A DNA stretch of 64,000 nt from Blattamonas nauphoetae (taxonomy: Eukaryota > Preaxostyla > Oxymonadida). Under the pieces are notes generated by a model. It saw only the letters and a list, made by a program, of their open reading frames with translations. It ran no database searches and had not been told where the DNA came from. The stretch is from NCBI GenBank assembly GCA_033064195.1, contig JARBJD010000003.1, forward strand, positions 434,001 through 498,000, given 5' to 3'. How positions within the stretch are numbered: the first letter of the stretch is position 1; each line of letters begins with the position of its first letter. Positions 1-15,000 of the stretch are shown piece after piece. The translations under genes were made by a program, and so were the position numbers.

Positions 1-2
1 AC

Positions 3-3000
3 CTTCCATACTTTGAACAAACCGCCCAACTTCCTGACGCAGACTCCCTCTCAAAATCCCTCCTGGAAGTTCTGTTCTCAGCTGAACAAGAATGTGAAAC
101 CTTCTGCAAGTCATGCGATCCATTTTCGATCCTCTGGACGAAAGACTCCTCCTCACTCTTACAAAAGATTGTCCAAAATCCATCGAGAACAGATGCTTCC
201 CTTTTCCTCCCACTTTTTCCACGGTCATTCTATTCATTAGCATCAACAATTGAAAATTCGATCTTCGGTGATGACCCATCACATCCTTTTCTTCCCCCAC
301 CAATTCCTCATCCTCCATCATTCCAGCAATTCCAGTCAGCACTTTCAATATCGACCCAACTCAACACATACCTCTCTTCCTTCCAAACAGAGAATGTCGT
401 GGGATGCATCGCAGTCGATCTCACTCATTTCAAACACGAGATGCTGTCTCTCATCACAAATTGGATCTATCCCTTCCAAGAGTACGCCCAGAGGACATTC
501 GAAGCAATTTTGACCGAAGCAAGTAGCTGGTTGCAGATGATTCACGAAAAGTTTGATTCATCACTCTGGAAGACCAGTATCGAGAAACAAATCGAACTCT
601 CTCATCTCATCCGAGGGATTGAACAAGATTCAAACGACGTTACAGCATTCCTAGACTTAGCCAGTTCCCGTTTACAGTTTCTAACATCTGACCTGAATAT
701 TGTGTCTGACGGCCTCGCAAAGAAACTTGGGGACTTAGTCTCTTTTTGGCGTCTATTTCAAGATTCTCAAGAGACTTCGCTGCGGTCTCAGCTCCATCTT
801 CGAGAGAATGAAATTATACAGACGTTGTATGCACAAAATCTCAAAGTTCAGAACGAGATTGATGAGATTTCTAATGAAGTATCGACTGGAATTGACACTC
901 CGATTCAAACTGGAGTCGAACCCCTCCGAGCGCTGAATATGGTTGCACTCCAACTGGAGCGTGTGGAAGAAGTTGAGAAGAAAGAAGACGAAATCAGGAG
1001 ACTCCGATCATGGTTTACTGATGTTCATCTTGATCAGAACGAGAACTTGTCAAAGACACACCATATCCTCAGTTCTCTTCAGGAGCTTTGGACCAGTATA
1101 CACGCATTGGATGAGTTCAAAACAACAGAACTTCACATTCAGACTTGGAAAGAGTATGTCGAAACAGAGGATTCCACAGAAATTCTGAGTCAAGCGGAGA
1201 ATGTAGTGAATCGAACATCTTCGTGGCTTTCGGAGTTCGGAGCATGGGAGACACACAAGAGAGATGTTGACAGATTAACAACTGCTCAAGTTGTCATGCA
1301 CAGAATGAAAAACATGCCCATCTCCCAAGCAGACTGGGAGCAAATCATGAAAACACTCAAGCAGGACGACTCCACAATCACCAGATCTATCCGACAGATC
1401 AAAAATGGATCGTTTTTGATCCACACACTTTTGGATATGCTCGACGAATCGAAGGTAAGCGAAATTGAAGTCGTACTTGACGAAATTGACAAAAAGAATG
1501 GTGTCGCTGATCGACTGAAAACCATTCTATTCTTTTGGCGAGAAGTCTCACCTCCTTTCTTGGATCGTGAATGGGAGGCGAAGTTTGACATAAAAGATGG
1601 GAAGAGAATGTGCAAGTCTTTCGAGATGAAAACCCAAACAGATACCCACAATCAAGAAACAGAGCGACACAGAAAGGAGAAAGACTTGACCAAAGCCAAA
1701 CGTGGGGTCGTAACTTTTCCTGTGTTGGATATGGGGAAAAGTGCTTGGCTTCTGTCGAATGCACGTAAGAATCTTGACGAAATTGTTATCTTGATGGAAA
1801 AGGAACACACAGTCCCTCTTGCACGTATTTTTGAATCAACCATTGAGATTGTTGGGAAAATTGAACAAATGCTCACCATCCTGACAAGGATAGCTCCATC
1901 ATTTCGACAGATCTGGAGAGCAATTCTCTCCAATTTGCTCAGGACAACCTCCATTTCCGATGAAATCCTACGGCTGATGGATGTCTGCAAGGAGGAAGTG
2001 GAGGGAGTCTCAATCGACCATATCGTGGAACAGACGACTCTGGACAATCTATCAAAATTGGAGTTGAAACTTGATGCGATTTGGGACGATATTCCACTGG
2101 AGACAGTTCAGACCATCGCAAAAGATCATCCGGCCTTCCTCCGATTGACAGGCCACGAAATTGTCAAGTTTATTGAAATGCTCATGACAGACCAAACCAT
2201 CTTCATGGTGCAGAATCCCACCCTCCAGCATTTCGTCCCTTCTCTCCACACTCTCGTCATCCATCGATCTTCGGAGGGTCTCCCAATCCCCAACACTCTC
2301 ACATCTGTTTTTGGAGACTCAATTACAATCCCACAAGAAATGGGAACAACAATGGAGGATGTTTTCCAAATCCCAACCTTTTTGACTCAATCGATCCAGT
2401 TAATTCTCAAACAGGAGTTCACAAAACATTGGGCACAAATCAGTTCCATTCCGCTTTTCTTTGATTGGATTGCTGATATTATCCCTCATCTGAAGAACAG
2501 ATCCAAACTCCCTTTCCATCCTCAAACGCTCTGTCTCATCATCCGTGTCTGGTACCATTCAGAACTCGACCAAATCAGTAATGCTGTGCATAGCGAAGAT
2601 GGCCAACTCCTTGTTCTCCTGCTCAACCGACTGGAGCTGAATATTTCCAGCGTGCTTTCATTCCTAATCACACTCCAACGTCTCGATGATCCCTTTATTC
2701 TGAACGGGCGTTTGTATCAGTACATCAGAAAGAGTCATCGTGATCAGATCAATGGAAACAACACCTTCACTACGGCATACCTAACAGTGTCTTTTGATGA
2801 AGAGTTCGATGTTGTTGTTACTCCCAACACAAGTTCAGCAACAGTTTTTGGATCAGAGACGACAATTGCAGAGCGAATGTGGATTCACAATATCATCACA
2901 TACCTAATTCGACTGTTCGTCGGATTCGATCGAGAAAACAACGCCAGACGTTCCCTCCTCGTACAACAGAAACTCTTCACTGAAGAACAAGAGGACAGAG

Positions 3001-6000
3001 CGTGCTTGACTTCACAAATCACCACATCAGAACTTGAGATGATGGATAATGATTTTAAACTTAAAGCTGGAAGTGCCATGGACAAGACGGCTGCATTATT
3101 CCGACGACAGTCTCACATTCATGTGAAAACAGGGACTATCTATGAAGTTTCGTACGTGTTTCCAGAATCAGATCTGTCGCTGGATCAGAATGATGGATGG
3201 ACCAGCACAACGCACAACTTTGATTGGATCCCTGGACTCACATCATTCCCAATGATCCCCTCCTTCGAAGAATTCACACACTTCTCAAAAACTCTCCGCT
3301 GTTGTTTGGTCGATGCAAATGGTAGTTTTGATTCAATCGCAGGGCCTCTTTTGGTGGTGAAGGAGCACACCTATTCACTCGCACGCGAACTTGTTCAGGA
3401 CTTCGCCCATGCATACGGGAAAGAAATCTTTCTCTTCATCTGTACACCTTCCACCACTCCATATGCTCTTCAGCGATTCCTCCTTTCTCACATGACAACC
3501 TCTGATTTCTGTCTTTTCGAGCACATCGAACTTCTCCCCAAACTCGTCAGAAGAATATTCACACACTGGTTGCATTCTCTGAACGAGTGGAAGCTGCAAC
3601 ATTTTGCAGACGAGTCAGGTTTCTTACCGTATTCGATCGAGAATGTGGATGTTGAAATCCAGAGACCCCTCAAGTTTATCAGTTTTTTTGGTTTGTACCT
3701 GCTTGTCGACGACTACGATGGCACAGTTCCAGATGATCTTCAAAGCGTATTTCGTGTGCTCTCTGTGCCACACTTCGCCACAGATAAAATGATGTCACCT
3801 CTCTTAACCGAGAACGGGTTTGCGTTCGCTGAGACTCTTTCTCGTCCCATCACGAAGTTCATCGAGGGAGTGATCGAGCTTGTCAAGTATGAAATTCCCG
3901 ACCATCAAGAGAAGGTCCGGACTTATTTTCAAACTACACGGTCTCAGAAGGAGATCGCTACGCTCGCAGGGGAACAGCTCAAGAAGTTGCTCGAACAGAT
4001 CAGAATCGAAACAGTCCGCAATTCACACGATCCTCAAGTTGTTCTCCAACATCAACTTCTCATCCACTCATCACTCTTCACATTATATCCGAAGGATTTC
4101 GACATGCCGCAACAGGATAAAGAACAGACCCAACATCTTCATATGTCACTTGAAGAATTGGCGGTGAAGATGGCAACAGCCAAATACTTCGAGAAAGTGA
4201 TGATCCAACTCCAGGGTCAGTCTTCATATGACAAATTGACAAACACGATATCTCCAGCTGAACATTCGTCATCGGTTCTCACCTCATTCGAGAAGTCGCT
4301 ACAGATGATCTTCCAGTCCTGCTTTCCAGGATCTATTTCTTATGTCTCACAACAAATCTCATCCCCGCTCATCATATCCATTCTGGAGCGTGCGAACTCT
4401 CTTCTGGGAAAACCGTTCCAGCAGCTCTTCCATCCTCGCCTCTCTTTGTCAGCCCAAATAACATATCCTCAAGACTTCAAAACGGAGTATCTTTCTGTGA
4501 TCAACGAAATGAAGCTTATTGAAGACCCTCAATTTACTAAAGCTGTCTACGATCTCTATTCTGGAATCTCTCGAATTAATTTCGCGTTCATTGCTGGTTC
4601 TCCAGGTGGAGGAAAAACGAAAGTGATTGATGTTGTTCGCAGAGTCAACGAACGAAGACTGAATACCCCAATCATAATCAAGGAGCTCTCTGGAACGATA
4701 TCCTCTCGTGTGAAGAGTGGTTGGGTGTCGTACGAAGATTTATCAAAACACTTTTATTGGTTAGTCCGAAATGCAGTCCAAAACAGTATTCTGAACTTCT
4801 ACGCTGACAAAATCGACGAAGAACAGCAAATGAGTGGCCAGCAGTACCACCAACTCACTGATAAAGCACAGAGAATTTGCCAAGGAGCAACAGACAGAAC
4901 GGAGTATGTTTTGTCTGATCTCTACACTGAGCAGCCGATCTATTTTGTGTTTAAGTTCCTTCCACATGAGATAACAGAAGTTTCGACATTTGCTCAGAAA
5001 TTTTTCAGCACACGCCTTCATGGAGCATTAGGTCGAGTCGTTGTGAATTGTGGTTCATATCCTCCGATCCAACTTCCACCCAACTCGAAGCTTCTTTTCG
5101 AAGCAGCCTGTCCACTCCTCCAATTGGACGTAAGTTTCATCTGTGAATTCCCAATCTTTCATGTGTCATTCTCACCGTATTCGATCATCAACTGGCTCTT
5201 GGATTCTTGGGCAAGGAGGATGTCCGATATTCTTGTCGCAGAGAAAATAGACACAATGCTGCTACTCCTCCGCGCATCCATCCGGAAAATCATCACCTTT
5301 CTACATCTTCACGAATTTGGGATTACACATTCCACAGAGGCCACCACCAATGTGATTGGTCATGTCCAAACAACTCTGCATTTTCTGCATCAACTCGTTC
5401 TGCTCCATCGCAGACAGATCGGGTACAAGGTGTCAATGCAGATGCTGAAGGTTTACATGGTCTATTCGATTCTGTGGGGAATGATGGGACATGTTCAAAT
5501 CAAAACAGACCAGACTCACGGATTCAGGAGGTGGTACGAACAGTGGAAGGAATACACATCAATTACAAACTGGGAAAAATTGATTGAAGCAGGATCAGTG
5601 AAGGGAATTCGTGATTATGAAGAGAATTCAACGAAACAAAGCCGAACTGAACACGATTGGGAGAAAGGGAATCCAACATTTGATGATATCAATCTATTCA
5701 TTCGTCTCGCATTCGAAAATGAAGTTTCATTTCCGAAGGAATGCAATGTTTTTGAATGTGTTCCGGATCCATTCAAGGAGCGATTGATCTACTTCTCTGA
5801 TCTCGATCCAGAACATTCCCTCCTCAAGGCACTCCTCACACGACCGGGTGCTTCCAATCTTCTCACATCGTACGGACCAATCGCTGTCTTACTCCTTCCG
5901 GCCTGTTTGATTGACATGGCCCATCTCCCAATCTTGCTCCTTAATGACACCATTTGCATTGACAAGGCGATTTCTCTCCATCTTGCGGATGAATTGACAC

Positions 6001-9000
6001 ACATTCGTCTGATAAATACAAATGAGACGTCAGTCTCTCACAACATTTGCTGTTATCCCAATCACCCTCCAAAAGAAACATTCGTTTCACTGAATTCGTC
6101 TGCCGAGATTTGGACGGATGTTGTTATGTCCAATTCTCATCGTGTCTCCTCGGACGTTTTGATGCAGTTCTGTCCCCTGCAAGTCAGCATTTTTCATCTC
6201 TACGAACATAGAGTGGTCAAACCTATTTGGTCACGAACTGGCCAGAATTTGATAGACCTCACAGACATGGTCTCCAAGGGAGTGATTGTTGACCCACAAC
6301 TCAAAAGTGTTCGCCACTTCTCAAAAAATCCAGTCATCCTGACTGCGGACGACGATACGATCTATACTGTCCCACAATCGGAATCAATTACCTCCCGCTA
6401 TGGTGTTTTGAATGTCTTCAAACCAACAAGCAAGGATCTCTGCGCCCTCGCAATCAATCTTTGGAGGAAAAGCAAAATCCTGTCATTATATCGGGACGAA
6501 CGAGCAAGAGCCAACAACGAAGGATATCGTCCCCAACTGGCAATTCTCCGAACACTCAATCATATGGCACTCTCGCAGATCTTACCAGCGACTGTCTTTC
6601 TCATCCAATCTGTGGAAAAACAGAACCTACAGGTTTCAGTAAATACTCACTTGTTCTTCACAATGATACTGACAAGTGTATTCAACGGACACGAGTCAAT
6701 CTACACCGATGCTAAGACACTCGTATCTTTGTGGAAATGGGAAACCACTCGCGCCTACCAAGTCCACGAACTCAACCCTCAAATCCAAATCCGTATCAAA
6801 AAGCATGTGGACCATACTTCAAACTTGTTCTTTTCCAACCAAATCATCAACATTTCATCGTTCGACGATTTGAGTTTCTTCAGTCCAGATTCATCTCCAT
6901 CTGAGAATAGTCATGCTCTGGCACTGGAAGACGTTGTGACATTCGAAGTGTTGTCTGATCCAGTTATGCATCTTCCTCAGAAAACATCACGAGGAGAGAA
7001 AGACATCTCCCTCTATGAACGATACACCGCGAATGCTGGCACTCTGGACGATGGGGCTTCTACTGCATGTTACTACCTCTCCAAACTCTGCTATTCTCCT
7101 GCATTGAGCAATTCGTTCCTGCTGTTGTTTGAAACTTTGTGCAAAACAACGCAACCCCTCGTTGCTCGAAGCGCGACACGCCAATACTTTGCGTCGAACG
7201 TCAGGGCTCATGCCAAGATGGTGGGTCTGTCGACAGTGATGACCTCTTTTCCCATCAGGATGGAGGGATTGAACGATTTTCTTGATGATATCGCGACCTT
7301 CCTCTACCAAACCGGATCACCATTCCTGACAAAGGCGCAAGTTCCTCAGTTCTCCATGACATCACCACTCTTTGCCAGACCATTGGAAGAATTACTCGAT
7401 GTTTCATCTTTCGATCCACTGCCTCCAAGCCCGAAAGTCCCGATCTTCCCGCGTTCATCACACGCCAAGGTGATCACAACCGGACTGTCACCTGCTCCAA
7501 TCACTCATCTCCTCCTCTTAGATGTTACTGTTCTCACTGATGATCTTGACTTTGTGATGAAGTACCTCCTTTACGACTTCTTTGCCACAAGGAATCTCTC
7601 GTCAGAGACTGATATCATCAACCCAATCACCGATTCCCAAGCAAAAACAATTGTGCCAAGAACAACTGTGGATGTCGCAAATTATGTTCGAGGTCGTGTC
7701 GCCTTCCTCGCGCAGCAAGACTATTTCAGCATCCGTGATGTTGATATTAATGGAATGATTGCCTACACTCGGGACCATGGACGATTTGTGTGTATAACTC
7801 CGCTCCCCTCACCAACGGAATTGTCTGAGTACCTCGAGGAGCTTTTGGATGCATGCCCGGTTGTTGTCTCACTTTCTCTCACTCAATCAACACTCCTTCC
7901 AGTTGCCAAAACAATCTTCTCACCAATCAGCGAGCTCCTCCACACCCATCTCTCACACATCGACGTACTAATCAAGTCGAAACTCATGGAACAGGCTACC
8001 CATTCTCCCAGACAAATCAAACTCCTCCAACATCTCTCAGAGGGTCATCCGTTCATCGCAGATGCCATCCCACGAATCCTTACAGAAGTATTCGTTCGTG
8101 CGGTTGCACTTCACTCACAAATTGGATCAGAGAGAACTGTTTGGGGATATGCCGATGATGATGAAATTGCTGGAAAGGATCGAGTTCTCCCGCCATCCAG
8201 CAGCAAATTTGTTGAGTTTTGCACGCTCTTCTCAAATGTCCTCACATTAAGTGTCAGATTCTCGACAATATTAATCTCTCAGCTTCAATCAAGAATTAGC
8301 AGCATCCTTTCTTTCATCAAGAAAGAGAACCGCCTCAAGCACATTCTCATGGAGGCACGTCTTTCACTCCTTGTCCTTCCTCTGGACTCCAGAATCAATG
8401 CCCACAATTTGACACTGAAATCTGAAATCAACAAACTAGAAAAAGAATTATCGATTATCAACTTCGAAATTACCACTCTGACAACAAATCTAAACATCAA
8501 CCACATCAGCTCACAGGAGGATCTATCTGGAATTTCTGCAACTGAAACAACGACATTCACCACATTTAACCAGAAAACCAAGACGACACTCTCACATCTG
8601 GCCCAGTTGACAGGCGATGATATAGCCCTCATGACTGATCACCACATCTGGCGTCCATTCGTCGCTATTTTAGAATTTTGTCTTTACACTCTCATCAAAC
8701 ACACGAACAACTTCCTCCCACAGTCGCCACTGTCCCTCGGGACCGATCTCATTCAGTACCTTTGGGAAACGAACATATTATCACTCTCCGTCGCGGACGC
8801 CGAGCAAATCCTCAAATTGACCACAGATGGGCTTGATGTCCGGATGCTTCCAAAGGATCCCATCTCCGGCGCCCTTCTGATTCACTTCATCAACGGAGTG
8901 GCTGAACTCCGAACAGAACTTGAGAAAGTCCCAAAAGATGAAAGAGATGTTGCAGAAGCTGCAATCAGGATCGGAATGGAAGAAGAAAAAGCCCACAAAA

Positions 9001-12000
9001 TCAAGAGTACCATGAAAAGATACGAGGAACAACGAAAATCACTCGATTTAGTACTCCAGACTCCGGATCCGCTGTCATTCTTCGAAGCGCGGATGGAAGA
9101 AGCCAACAACAACCTCAAGCAAATTGCAGATCTCTCGGCGATCGCTCCTCAAATACTGAATTTGCTCCGGACAGATGTGTCGATGCATCTGAACCTTATG
9201 AACAACCTCATCGGCGAATCTTTCGTAACATCGACATACTACAGTCTCGGAGCAATCTTTTCTTCAGAACAGAGAAGCGTCTTTCTGAGGGACTATCTGC
9301 TCCCAATTTTAGATCGCTATTCAATCCCTTATCCAACGGACCCAGACCCTCTCCTCATCCTGTCAAGAATAGACTTCACTGTTCTTGAGTCTCTTGAGCC
9401 GTACAGCCAGTCTTATCCAGATCCACTTCGTTCGCCTCGTACATCCATGCCAAGAAGAAGGTCAATACATGTCCAACCCCAACAACAACAGTTCAACTAC
9501 CAAACGGCCTTGAACTCAAACGATATTCCATACATGACATTTCCAACCCACCTCATCCCACCGGAGCATCACAATCTCCTCACATTTTCAGACACATTTG
9601 AAGGGGCCACGTCAGCATTCTCCAAACCTCGATACATTTATGTCACAGACGAGAATGCCCCCATCTCGACAGCAAACGCCTCATTCATCCTGAGAGAAGA
9701 GGCGGACAATACCCTGTCACGAAACATCGATTATGGCTTCTGCTACGAACGTCGGATGATTGCTGACCTATTTTCTCACATCCTATATGCTTCTGGGTCT
9801 TTGGCTCAGCAGATATCACTTAGAATTCACCAGAATTTGTTTGATCGTGCGGAGGAAGCAGATAAAGTGCCAAAACTCCATCTCATTGCCAGACCATTCC
9901 TCTTGTTCGATCGATTCCAGATGATTACCGGTCTCGAAGCCACTCAGCTCAAACTCAACAAAAACAGCATTTTTGCATTGTACAACATCGTAGAACCACA
10001 CCATTCCCCGTTTGTAATTTCACTTAAGAACCCACAGGCGTATTCTCTCATTCTCAATGCCTTAACATTGATTCAACAGAAAATGGAGAGAAAACTCCCG
10101 ATGGACGAGAGCCCATTTGGACCATCAAGAGACGCTATTATTCTGACAAACGTGTGTGATGGGACAATGTCAAAAATTGTCCTCCAACTCCTTTCAGCTT
10201 ACACATACTCGAAGTTCCCTGGAGGATTTTCGAACTACAAACAGAACATGGACCGAACGACTTTCACGCTCTCACTCCTCACCCCAGAATCGACTGGTCT
10301 TCTTAATCAGGAAAGAGTCTCATTCACTCTCCCGATGAACTTTGATTTAATCTTACATGCAAGTACGTCACCAACTGCCCAATTTCGGGGATCGTGGATT
10401 GTATTGACCCACCAATATGCCATCACTCCCAATGCAGAGGCATTTCGAGCAAACATCAACCGTGACCTCTCCAGGATTATGAATGAATGTGTCAAACAGG
10501 ACGACTCAATCACTCAACATTTGGACCAGACCTGTTTGTCGGTCCAACTGGAGACAGTTACACATTCTGAGCTAGCCAGACAACAGGCTCGGAATAACCT
10601 CTTTAAAATCCTGCATAACCTCTCAAACAAGGATATCTTCCCTCACATCGCTGTCCCTCTGACAAGCCTCATCGATCGGATTCGTTTCCGTCCAACACCA
10701 GAACCACTACCAAAGTCAATCACCCCAACATCGTCGCACATTCCAGTTGGCTCGCCACCTGCCTCAAATGAGATTTCACTCATTCGAATGTATTCACCAA
10801 GGATCTCAATGGATGAGATTCGTTCATTCGGGCTAGATCCAAATGCACCGCTCTCTGATCGTTCACAGGTTGAAACCAGGTCAATTTGGTTTCCAGCCTT
10901 CACTCCTGTTGGTCTTGGAACACCTCCTTCACCAGGTCGTTTGGTATCTCGATTCTCACCACTGTATTCACCGAACGGAGGAGGAAGAGCGAATTTGTTT
11001 TCACAACCCTCTCACTCTGAACTTCCATTCAATTCAAACAATGATTCAGTGATCAACGAAACAATTGCGGGTCTTATCTTTACTTTTGCTCCTGTTGACT
11101 CACAATTTGTCGTCGAGGTTGATACCTCTTCTGAAATTATCCGAGCAATGGAGGATTACATTGAAGATGAAAAACGTGTTCACCATTCTCTCGCTTGGCT
11201 GCATACCACTCTATCCTGGGAGGAAGCGAATGTCCGTCCTCTCCTCGATCTCATAGCGCTCTACAGTTACACCTCACTCCGTCTCCATGGGCAACCTTTC
11301 AGCAAAAATACACCATTCCTCTGGACACAGACATCGTTTTCTCAAGTTCTCTCTGAGAACTTTTCACTGATGCGCCGAGTGATCCACCATGTTTTCCCGA
11401 AGAGAACACGAAACATCCTCCTTTCATCACGAGACAATGATCTCTCGTCCAGTTCATCGCGCTTTGTTTCACACAACCTTGACCGCGAAGTTTCACCCAT
11501 TCACTCACGACAATCCTTTAGAGAAGGGACAGACTCGCCAAAAACGCCAACCAACCCAAACCGATTCAAACTCAACCGAAGTCGGACATCTGCTGCACTG
11601 CCCGTCAGTCGCCCTCAGGAACTACCAAAAAAGAACGACCTCCAGTCATCAATTGTCATTGCTCAATCAACACTGATGTCCAACCATGCAGCACAAGCAA
11701 CCCATTCACCACTCAACCTACCCATTGCAGCACTTAACAAGTGTGTGTCTGATAGTGCAAGTGCTGGAATCGTGAACATCCAACTCTCTGCAAGTTCTCA
11801 TCGCGATTATCTCTGCACAGTTCTCGGTATTGCCATCCAACTGACAAATGGAACATCATTTGGCCTCTCTCTGTCCGATCTGGACATAATGTGTCGCCCT
11901 TACTCCATGGTTAGACACGACGTTCTTGAAAGAGGGGAGGATCTCGACCTTCTTCTTGTGACAATTCCATTCGAACCTAAACAACTCTTCTTCTCCGAAT

Positions 12001-15000
12001 TCATCACATGGAGAATACCACTTGAGACTGCTTCCCTTCAACTCAGTGGTCTCCTCCCGATTAATCCCTGCCCATCCTGGCTACCAACCAGCATTTGGAA
12101 GGATATCTTCACTTTGGCTGCTCTTTCTCCTCCATTCCGACCGATTGTTCTTGAATTGTGCGAATCCTATGGTCCCGTGTTTGTCGCCATAGATCGCATG
12201 CCGATCTGCGAAGACCAGAACGCTGTTCTAGCAAAGATTTTGAAGATCACCAAGACCAACCAAGGTATCTTGACACAGAGCGATTTTTCTCTGCATGTCA
12301 AACGTCTCTTACACGTTGAGTGGATGAAGCATCAACACCATGTTGTTCATTCACTGACCAGACACTATTCGAAATCATTTCGCGACTCTTTCACAAAGAC
12401 ACAATCTTCAGATGATCAAGCGACATCGGAGGACACAGTGTTCTCAGTTTCTTTTCTCTCCTCCATTCTCCAGTCACGGCATAAACAACCTTCACACACT
12501 ATTTCGGATATTGCTTCAATAGATCGTTCACATCATACAACACAGCAGACAATTCAAGGCCAACTGACAATGACGTCAACCCAAGCCATGTGGAAAGAAT
12601 GGCTCTATTCGAAGGAACCGGAGCAGATGGCTCTTCCACCATCTATCGTTCCTCTGAACGCTCTTCAGAAGCTTCTCTTCCTGTCTTATCTTCATCCAAA
12701 TGCATTCGTTTCAGCGGCAGAACTATATTTGAGTCAGATTCCATTAATTGGAAAGAAAGGCGGGCTCTTCAGTACCTCTCTCCCGACTTATGAACTTCTC
12801 ACAACGCAGTACAAATCGAGTTATTACTCACCAAATTCAACTCTCCCTTTCTCCTACTTTGGGAAATCTACTCTCGAACAACTCCTTGGTTGGTCGCGGA
12901 TGACCATCCAACTCAAAGACAAAACTCATACTGGAGTTATGTTCATCGCATGTCACAACTCTCGTTGCCAGATTACTCTATCTCCATTTGAGGTTGCCCA
13001 GGACATCTTCCAACTCGGACAGGACGAAGGAACACCTGTAATCATTATTAAAGTGATCGATTATTATTTACGTGCACGTTCAAACCTGCAACGCTCAGAG
13101 AAAGACGAAACTCAACTCTGGATGAATGCATGGGGGATCCTTCAGGAGTTCTTAGAAACCGTATCAAAGCACAATGAATGGATTGTGTTTCTCGGATTGG
13201 AATATTCCAATATTCGATTTGTTCAGCGAATCACTCGATGGATTGAAAAACGAAGAATAAATGAAGGAAGATCGAAGTACGGTGGGCGTGTATGGTTTGT
13301 CTGTCGAAGCGAATATCTCCGGTCACCATCCAACCCACTCTCAAATATCCCAAATTCTATGCTCTCCCACATTTTTCGTGCTTTCGTCAGACCATCGTCA
13401 ACGGCGCGTGGAGCAATCGTACAAGCTGTTTCAACGATCGCCAACGATCTTCCTGCTTCGACGATTGGTCGTGTAGGGAAGTATTACGAACCATCTTCCC
13501 AACTCGGAAATGGGGCAAAGCATGTTGTGTTTGAGCTGTTCAGGATGAGCGTACTGTTCTCGCTTGTAATTGAGGCAGTCATCCAGATGTCACGAGTCCA
13601 ACCTTTCTCTGTGGATTGGGCAATGATGAAGAAAATGATGAATCTGATCACACACACAGCCCTCGCCTCTCCGGATACTGGAATCAAACGTATTAGCCGA
13701 ATTGGGTTTGAAGGAAGTTCCGAAAACTGGAAAATGAGTCAACTTCGAGAAAACTTGATCCATCGAGTTCTGCAACCTCTTCTGATGACCCCAACTGCAT
13801 CCATCTTGCTAAGAGTCTTGAATACAGTTGTACAACCTCTCAATCAAACAGGAATGCACACGATGGAATTATTCCCACTTGTCTCCCCACCAACAAACGA
13901 CACGACGCACTTCACAATCGACACTGTCCTCTCTCTTGTCCTCACGAAGACATCAGGAATCGATCGATACTCACATGAGCGACAAGTTGGACACATGTCT
14001 CTTGGAGGGTCGCTCTTTGAAAATGTCTTCTCATCTATCCTTGGAACTGCACATCATATGAACCATCTGTATTCTTCATCTGTCTCCAGCATTCTCCATG
14101 ATTCTCTCCACGTCAGTGCTCATGAATTGATCTCGAGCGACACAATCTTCTCTGCAGCAGGGACCATTACATCTGGTTCTCGGACTTCATCTTTGCATTC
14201 CGCCTTGGACCCTTCCTCCTTCAGTTCACACCTGAATTGGAACACGGGTGTTGTGATCGGACTTCTCGAGGAGATCAAATTGATCATCGGAGCAGGTCAG
14301 TTTGATGTTGATGCTCTCCATCAAGCTCTCATCCTTCGATATTCGACTGGTTCTCTCATCCCTTCATTCTTTATTAGTCTTCTCCGAGAAATGAATCTTT
14401 ACAACATAAAAGCATCAGTGGTTCAGAGGTGTCTTCAGCAACTCACGTCTCTCACAGGCGAGTTTGATTGGCGACTGTTGGAGGTTGCCAAAGATGAGTA
14501 CTCGACACAGTCTCTCGCATTCGGCCTAAAAACCACAGACAAAATAGAAGACCTGATTGGGAGAAGTGTGAAGACAAAAAAGATTCTTGAAATGCTCCGG
14601 CAAATTTCCGTTGGTGTCGTGCCATTCTCGTGGGACACTCCAACCTACGCAAACCTTCAAAATCAACTCATCTTCTTGAAACCGAAACCAACACGCTCGA
14701 TCTTCCAATGGCTGAATAGGATGCTCCTCTTTCTCCGCGATGCAGACTCCGCTTTTTCGTCCGTCGGGAATTCCGTTGGATGGACTGCTCCGAAAGATCG
14801 GATTTACCAATTCCTCCGATCTGGAGAGAACAGTCCAGAAACGACACTGAATCTTGTTCCCTTTGCCTTGACCAATTTCCCTGGTTTCCTTGCGTTGGAA
14901 AAATCAGCCATCGTCATCGGTCTGAATGAAATGATGATGAAACAGTCCACACCCGTTCAAGCTGTTGCCCATAAGAAAATGGTTTCTCGAAGAATCGCTT

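Noticed and set aside
5128-5215. Possible intron in the dynein AAA2 region beginning GTAAGT
   Set aside because: The frame continues through it with residues that fit AAA2, and no suitable acceptor with a pyrimidine tract lies nearby.
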